From Anagrus nilaparvatae (taxonomy: Eukaryota; Arthropoda; Insecta; Hymenoptera; Mymaridae), in the NCBI GenBank assembly GCA_022575985.1, contig JAKSXM010000156.1, positions 310,001 to 374,000 of the forward strand: a stretch of 64,000 nucleotides of DNA, given 5' to 3'. Positions 23,487-31,900 of the stretch are shown here, one piece after another. How positions within the stretch are numbered: the stretch's first letter is position 1; each line of letters begins with the position of its first letter. Below the pieces are notes generated by a model, which worked only from the letters and a program-made list of their open reading frames with translations, had not been told where the DNA came from and did no database searches. The position numbers and the translations under genes are program-made.

Positions 23487-24950
23487 AAGATGCACTTTGT
23501 GTTGTACCACAATATGACATCGAAAAACTTAGTTTAACTGAATTTTTTTATGTACTAGATGAAGGTTATACTATGATTGATTCAAATGCTGAACAGAATT
23601 TTGTTAAAATTGTACGAAGTAAGCTAATAGACGAAGCAAAAAGATCTATAAGAAATAAAACTTTTACCAATATTGACGCGTTGAAAACTCATTTGAAGAA
23701 ACTATACTTTTCATTTAAAAGTGTTTTTCAGCTTCAAGGTCAACTTGCTTCTGTTTCCCAAGGGGAAAATGAAAGTGTAAGTAAATTTTCTAACAGAATT
23801 ATGGACTGCGCTAATATTATTAATGAAGTCTACAAATTAGTAAATGCTCCAACTACAGAAAATTTTAAAGTATAAGAATAAGAGACAATTTAAAATGCAA
23901 TGAAATGTTTTAAAAGGGGGTTGAAACCTGAAATTGAGCAAGTGCTCTAAGGCAAAGAAGCTAAACTGTCATTGAGAACGCAAGGAAATCCATATACTGT
24001 TTATAATCCAAGAAATAAACAAAGAACTTCATCTGCTGTTGCTTTGTATGAAGATAACGCAACTTAAACTAATACTGATCATGAAGAATTGGAACAAAGA
24101 GGGTTGAATTATCAAACGAGTGTTCCTGATCACAAAGGGTAACCTTTAAATATTTTAGAAAATATGTATGGTGCTTTGGACCGTATGGGACCAGCGACTG
24201 CCTACACTTAACTGATAAAAAGATAGGTTTAGAGCGTTCTGAAAAAGCCAATATAACTTGTAATAGGTATTTGATAAAGGGACATTCGATTAGAACTTGG
24301 TATGCTTTTAAAAGAGGATTTCCCTGATAACTGAAAGCATTCGAAATTTCAGGCAGAAATGCAGAATACATAATATAGATTCTTGTCCAAAGAGACCCAA
24401 AAGTGATTCATGGAGAATATAAAAAAATCACAATTGAAGATCAGTAAAAACGAAAAAGCCCCTCCTGTGACGAGCGGGCAGAAGAGACCTCAAATGGAAA
24501 CTCGTTCGATAAATTGGGTCAAGGCAATAATAAATTTATCGGAACTATTGAATTAAGGAAAGATTTTGATACGATTCCATATATAATGGTAACTGATGAG
24601 GACAATCAACAAATTCTTACGAATATGTGTGATTCTGGCAGTGAGCTGAATAATCAAAGAAGGGGCTTTGCTGGAAAATATTCCAATAAATAAAAATAGA
24701 ATTGTCAGTTTAAGAGGCATTAGTAATATGCCACTGAAAACAATAGGAGAAGTTGAAATATCTGTTCATGGTGCCTATCATCATTTCATGTTGTTCCTAA
24801 AAGTAATAATATTCCATATCATGGCCTTTTAGGGTGTCAATTTTTTACTGATGCATCTTATAGCATAAATTATCAAATAAATGAATTAAGTAAATGATCA
24901 AAGTATACCATTAAAAAATCTAATGAGTGTACGGCCACTAAAATATAAAT
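23487..24950 (+). pseudogene. Gypsy-like LTR retrotransposon gag-protease relic
   Basis: Gag: the frame from about 23487 to 23875 reads ALCVVPQYDIEKLSLTEFF, FVKIVRSKLIDEAK and GENESVSKFSNRI, the pattern of the retrotransposon gag domain (Q-x-x-x-E-S-V-x-x-F-x-x-R). Decayed spacer frames follow to about 24200, then a damaged CCHC knuckle (TCNRYLIKGHS) near 24256. Protease: 24540-24890 in two frames, with CDSGSELN (catalytic D-S-G), SLRGISNMPLKTIGE and GLLGCQFF, matching the hG(I/L)LG flap-end motif. Several stops and frameshifts. Reverse transcriptase, integrase and LTRs are not seen, so it is a 5' fragment. Minus-strand frames here are shadows. Confidence 0.8.
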
Positions 24951-25945
24951 CAGTTGAGGAAACTGAAAGTCAACTTAAAGATTACCACAGTGACCTTGCA
25001 GGAGACAATCCCTTATTAATAAATAAATTTTAAATTTATCTTCATAAATTTCTTTTAATTATTTTTGAAGCAATTTCCCGTCTTAAGTTAATCTAAATTA
25101 CATTTTAAAAAATGTGACTATAATCATTTATTACATATAAACTCTTTAGCAAATTTTACAACTCTTTTGGTACTTAAACAATTGGAAGCAAGTAATATCA
25201 ATTTTAAATATATTTAACAATATAACTTAACAAAATTATAATTCTGTAAATTATCAAAAAAATAGTAGTTTTTTAAGTAAGTTTTAATTGGTTTCCAAAA
25301 TTTTTGCATGCCTTATTTAAATTTAAAAAAAATTTGACTGACTTGAAGTTTTGCAAAGATATAAAAGCTAGTTTTCTCAAAAATTGTAATTTGGCAGTTA
25401 TTTAAAAATTTTTACAAGCATGCATATAATTTTGAAAACCAACAAAACTTACTTAGAAATTAAGTTAGCCTAAATTGAATTTTCTATTTATTATCTTAGT
25501 CATACCCGTTATTCAGAAAATGTGAGATGAAAAATTGCAATGCTCAAAGCTTGCAAAAAACTTCTATGACAAAAAAAGTGAGAATAGTTTTTTGTTTAAC
25601 CCACGAGGTACTTTAGCGTTAATAAAAAGATTGCTGAAGAAAACATTATCTAATAACATCAAGTCCCACCGTACTAGGCTCATGGAGCCCATTGTAATAA
25701 AAGAATAAGAGAAGGAGAGTAACAAATTCAAAATTTATGTTTCTTCAACATAATAAACTGTTCATAACCATGAGGTGTAGTTTTTTGTTCTAAAGATAAC
25801 GGTTTCCCCTTGTTAAAGTGAAATAAATTATTTACTCAATTTAATTTGCAGAAAATTATATTTGAAGTTGTCCCTAAAATGAAAAACCAGTATTAATTAG
25901 TTTTAAATTCTATAAAGTTACAAATTTTAAATTATTATTAACTGA
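24951..25945. other. 3' flank of the microexon gene with a small MITE and a dispersed repeat
   Basis: Inverted arms at about 25265-25325 and 25420-25478 (taagtaagttttaattggtt / aaccaacaaaacttacttag; tgcatgcc / gcatgca) bound a MITE of about 215 bp. 25500-25650 is the inverted partner of 17284-17414. No coding frame. No clear polyadenylation signal for the minus-strand gene was found close to its stop. Confidence 0.5.
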
Positions 25946-28900
25946 CTAATGTCTTTTGCGGAAAAAGTCGTGAGTGGTAGCATCTAAAAAAAAAATTAAA
26001 TTTATTTCAAGTTTTTAAAAAAGGAAAATTAACCCATTAGCGCCGGCGCGACCACACCACTGACGCTCGAATTTTCGCTTATAAAACGGGTAAAAAAATG
26101 ATTTTTTTTAAAACTTAAAGTCTTTCTTTACTGAAAAGGACTTGCTTTACAAGATTCTGGGGTCAGATTTTTAATATTATTGACCGTTAATTAAATACGG
26201 TGGCCACAGAAAATACAAAAAATCGATTATTGATAGAAAAATTAAAAATCTGACCCCGGAATCTTGTTAAGCAAGTCCTTTTTAGTAAAGGAAGACTTTA
26301 AGTTTAAAAAAAATTATTTTTTTACCCGTTTTCTAAGCGAAATCCGAGCGTCAGTGGTATGGTCGCGCCGGCGCTAATGGGTTAAATAATTGAAAAATGA
26401 TTTACGCACCAGTTTCTTGCATAGGAAGAAAGTCATGTGTAGTCACATCTGAAAAAAAAATTAATAATTAATTTAAAATAAATAAAAGCAATAAAGCATC
26501 ATTTAATAATTTGTTTACAAACCAGTGCTTCGTTTAAATAAGAAATCGTGATGAGTTGCATCTAAAAATATAATTTTTTATTGAACTTAGTTTTAAATAA
26601 TCTTTTTATCATTAAATTTTACTGTTCATAGACATTTTTTCAAAGGAACCGGTTAATTCGAGTAATATTTACTGAAGGATATACAATAATTTTTATTTTT
26701 TAGATAAATAAAACTTATTTTTTATATTGTGGACAAAAGAACCGTCTCACAGTAGGCTATTAAGACTCAAAAATAAGCAAAATTTGACATCAGAATAATT
26801 CGAATGTATAATAAAATTTTAAAAATGGAAATTGAAGGTATTCGTATATTATACGATGTGATATTGCTTTTTTGAAAAAAAGTTTTGGTAAGATGGGGTA
26901 AATAAAAAATTTGATAAATTTGGCATTAAAATGGGGCAGTTAAATAAAAAACATACATTGATATATGCTAAAAAAAATATAATAAACATTTAATTTAATT
27001 TTAGAAGCATATGTGCATTTCTACGAGAAAGTACTTTTTATGAGCACCAAAAATGAAGAAAAAAAAATTTACGAGGCTGCGACTGCCACCATGATTTTCT
27101 GGTAATTTAAACCCCATAGGATGCAAAAAAAAAGCGTGAACACGAAATCGGCGATGGATACCAAAAAGATTTTGCCACTTTTATGTCAAAAACCGTGTTT
27201 TTCGTATCTGAGCTACCCTAAATTTTCAAAATAACTTTTTAGGTAAATACAATTTTTTAAATACAAAACTAGGTAAAAAATCTGATTGCCAGGAAAAAAT
27301 CACTCCAGAAGAAAAAAAAACTTTTCTTTTTCCGATGAAATTTAGCCAAGTTGTCGTCAATTTAAGATTTTACTCAAATTTGTCTTAAAAAAGATTTGTT
27401 GAAGTTCTATATTGAAAAGTGCCTGTTTCTGAACTTTAAACATGCATTACTCGCTTGATTTTCATCGTATAATAATAATTTTTTTTTTTTAAATCGATGT
27501 ATTTTTCCCTGATAATTCATTTCTTTATGAAAGAAATCATTTTTATGTACCAAATTTCCATTTTCTAAGTCATAAGCCTTTGAAAACTGTAAGTAGCAAA
27601 TTTTACTTAACACAGTTTTTGACCTAAAAATTGAAATTTGGTCAATAAAAATGATTTCTTTCTTGAATAAATGAATACTCAGGGAAAAATTAATTGATTT
27701 CAAAAAAAAATTTATTATTTTACAATGAAAATCAAGCTAGTAATGCATATTATAAGTTCAGAAACAGTCATATTTCAATAGAATTTCAATCATATTTACT
27801 TTTTATTTTGTCTCCAATTGTAAAATTTTTAAAATTAAAACACTAATATTTTTTATAAATATTTTTTAGTTTTCCTTCTTTTTACAATTAAGTCATTTTA
27901 TAACAAAACGACGCGTTTCGAAAAGTTAACTTTTCATCTTCAGGCTTATCTCAATTAATGAGAAAGTTAAAATAAAATTATCTTTAAAACACTTTAAACA
28001 ATATTTATGTATTAATAAGTAGTATAAGTTGCTCGACTACGCAACCTGGACATAAATATTATTTATAGTGTCTTAAAGATAATTTTATTTTAACTTTCTC
28101 ATTAATTGAGATAAACCTAAAGATGAAAAGTTAACTTTTCGAAACTCGTCGTTTTGTTATAAAATGACTTAATTGTAAAAAGAAGGAAAAATAGAAAATA
28201 TTTATAAAAAATATTAGTGTTTTAATTTTAAGAATTTCAATCATTTTTAAGACAAATTTCAGCAATAATACGCATTATTCGCTTGACTTTCATCGTAAAA
28301 TAATAAATTTTTTTTTTAAATCAATTAATTTTTCCTTGAGTATTCATTTCTTCAAGAAAGAAATCATTTTTATTGACCAAATTTCAATTTTTAGGTCAAA
28401 AACTGTGTTAAGTAAATTTTGCTACTTACAGTTTTCAAAGGCTTTTGACCTAGAAAATGGAAATTCGGTCCATAAAAATGATATTTTTCATAAAGAAATG
28501 AAATGCCAAGGAAAAATACATCAATTTAAAAAAAAAATTATTATTTTACGATGAAAATCCAGCGAGTAATGCATGTTTAAAGTTCAGAAACAGGCTTTTT
28601 TCAATATAGAACTTCAATCTTTTTTAAGGCAAATTTGAGTAAAATTTTAAAATGACGATTACTTGGCTAAATTTCATCGGAAAAAGAAAAATTTTTTTTT
28701 CTTCTGGAGTGATTTTTCCCTGGCAATCAGATTTTTTACCTATTTTTAAAAAATTTTATTTACATAAAAAGTTATTTTGAAAATTTGGGGTAGCTCAGAT
28801 ACGAAAAACACGGTTTTTGACATAAAAGTGGCAAAATCTTTTTGGCATCCATCGCCGATTTCGTGTTCACGCTTTTTTTTGCATTCTATAGGGTTCAAAC

Positions 28901-31900
28901 TACCAGGAAATCATGATGGCAGTCGCGGCCTCGTAAATTTTTTTTTGTTCATTTTTGGTGCTCATAAAAAGTACTTTCTCGTAGAAATGCACACACGCAT
29001 ACAAAAAATTAGTAAATATAACCAAAATAACGATGTTGTTTACTAAGTTCAGTGTGGTTAAAAGTCACTATAAATTTTTAGTAAAATTTACTAATAAAAT
29101 TTGTTTATAAAACTGAAACCTCAATTTTTTTAGTAAAATTTACTAATTTTTTGGTTATATTTACCAATATTTATTAATTTGTATTTACTAAATTTTGAGA
29201 GGTTAATTTTACTATTCTTTTATTTGCGTGCATACGTGTTTACTATTACGGATGCGATAGTAGAATTTTGTTATACAATTAAACAATTAAACAAAAGCAG
29301 AATTAAGTAAATTTTTATGTGTAAATAATAAACGAACCAGTTTCTTGTCTTGGAAGAAAATCATGTGTGGTAACATCTATAAAAAAGTTTATTTTTAATT
29401 TATTTAAACTTTGTTAAGAAAATGTTATTTAAAAATTATTCACTTGCCAGTTCTTGGATTAGGAAGGAAGTCATGAGTAGTAGCTTCTAAAATAAAAATA
29501 AATTTTTCTTTATTTTAATTTTAAAAGAAAATTTAAATTTTTATTAAATTTTTACCAACCAGAATTTTGCCTTCGAAGAAAATCATAAGTCGTTGCGTCT
29601 AAAAAAAAAGAACTATTTACTCAAGGGGAAAAGTATGCCCCTTTTAAGGACAATAGATTAAATTAAGTTGGAGCATTTAAGAGGTATTCTCGTATATTAA
29701 AAATAGTTTAAACTGATCGAGTTACGATCTACAAACTTTAAGTATTTAAAAAAAGTCTGAAAATCCAAAATGATATTTTTGTAAAATTACTCATTTTTTA
29801 ATTTTTTCCAAAATTACAAATTTTACTTCTGAGAAAATTTCGATTGTTTTAACAAAAATACTGTTAAAAAAAGTTCTAATAAAATATTCGAAAATGAAAT
29901 TTTAATTTACCCACGTACTTCAAATAAAAATATTTTCAAAAAAAAAAAAAAAAACGATAGAGGGGGTAATTGTGTAGGAAATATTCTCTACTATTATTTT
30001 TAAATTTTGGTAATGATTCGATGATAATTTTTTTCCAACAATTCGGCACCTTTATCCGATAAGATTTATAGAACTCGAAATGTTAGATTTAGATTTATTT
30101 TTACGTTTAAAAACACCCTTAAAAATGTGAACAAAATATAACCTCTTTGACCTGAAGGAGCTTATGATATAAAAAAATGAATTTTAATTATTGAAAAATG
30201 TTAAGCTCACCTGTTTCCTGTTTAGGGAGAAAGTCATAAGTTGTTGAATCTAAAGTTGCAGCAAAAAAATAATTTATTTATTAAAAATTATTAAATATTA
30301 TAAATTAATTAACTAATAATAAAATGAAATTGACTAACCTGTTTTTGGTGTGCGAAGAAAATCATAATGTGTTTCATCTAAGAGTTTCGATATCTTTTAT
30401 TTATTTAAATTTTTAAGAAACATTATGAAAGCCTACCAAAATTTTGATCTAGAGAACAAGACTTTGCTTATGTAATTTATTTATCTTTTGAGAAAAATAT
30501 TATTTTCTAATTAAAGAAAGTCTTTTTTGACCACTGTGTGAATACTTTAGCATATTAACTGAAACATATTTACTTATAATAATTTATAAAAGACGCTTTA
30601 CGTAGTTTTTAAACAGAAAAATTCAACTTATTAATTTCGTGTTACTTTTCTCAGACCTCAGCCACTTGGAGAGTTGGTTAGAGATAATTAACAGGTTCAA
30701 GGCGGATTTTTTGGAAAAAATTCGTTATAATGTCAATATTTTTGTCTTCTAAGATTTTTTTCAAAATTAGTTTTTCTAATTATGCAATGTTCCAATTATC
30801 CACGCTTGAACTAGCAGTGTTCCAGATATAGCTAATTGTTTATACTAAAAAAAAGTTAGAAACCCATATTAAAAAACAAGTATAACAAAATTATGCAAAT
30901 TATCGGATCTTTTATTAGAAAATTATTATAAGTAAATATGGTTAATTAATTAATTAAACTATTTTGTTCACTGGTAAAAAAAGGGCCTCCTTAAAAAGTA
31001 TACTACACTGAAAATACTCTAAAATTGATTTTTTTTTCTATTACATCCTTTAAGACGATAACAGCTTATAACTAGTGCTTTGTCTATTACATTGAAATCC
31101 TTTGACAAAACACAGCCTAGTTCCTAGATTAAAATTTTATTTGTAGGCCAAAATTATTGAAATAGTTATTGACTCACCGGTTTCTTGTTTATAAAGGAAA
31201 TCATTGGTGGTTGCATCTAAAAATAATTATGAATGTTAAAATGTTTGTATGATACAAAAAAATAAGTAATAATAAAAATTAAAATAGGTTAGATATTAAG
31301 AACGGTTTAGATACACACCTTAAATAAAATTTAGATTCTTTAGAGGCCGTTCATAAAATACGTAACACGAATTTGGGGTATGAAGGATCGCATAGCTTGT
31401 TATGGTCTTGTTACGCTTGAGGAGGGGTATGTCGTTAACAGTGTTACTTTACAAATGAATTTTTATTCATAAAATAAAATTTTATAATTTACCGCAAGTT
31501 TGGAATGAATTAGTAATTGATAAGCACGAAGTTATAGCTGAATAAATTTTATGTCAATACACTTCAAATAGTAACACAGAAATAGCATGGATGCCAAAAA
31601 AAAATGTAGATGTTTAAAACATATCTATTCCTTAGGTTACAGAAAATGCCATCCAGCTACCAGTAATTGAAAAGGTTTCAGAATGGTTAGAAAATAATTT
31701 TGAAGATGACATAAACTAATTCCTAAACGATGGGATTGCTTATTGATTTTTAATTATTTATTTATTTTTTAATTATTTTATTTTTTTATTAGAAAGTTGG
31801 TGATAAAAATATTATTAAAAATATTATTTTTTTTCAAGATTGGGCTCAAGTCTAATCAAGATTAGACTTAGATATTTGATAAAAGCAGTTTGTTACCATT

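Noticed and set aside
24069..24371. 100-codon minus-strand frame
   Set aside because: It is the antisense of the Gypsy-like gag region, whose plus-strand reading has the zinc-knuckle and gag motifs.
27407..29046. Frames of 72-98 codons around 27.4, 28.3 and 28.8 kb
   Set aside because: Mirror readings of one palindrome; no splice context and no conserved motifs.
31128..31160. Another possible microexon relic (cctagttcctagattaaaat)
   Set aside because: Resemblance is limited to about 15 bases, there is no acceptor, and it is too close to microexon 31178-31216 to leave an intron.
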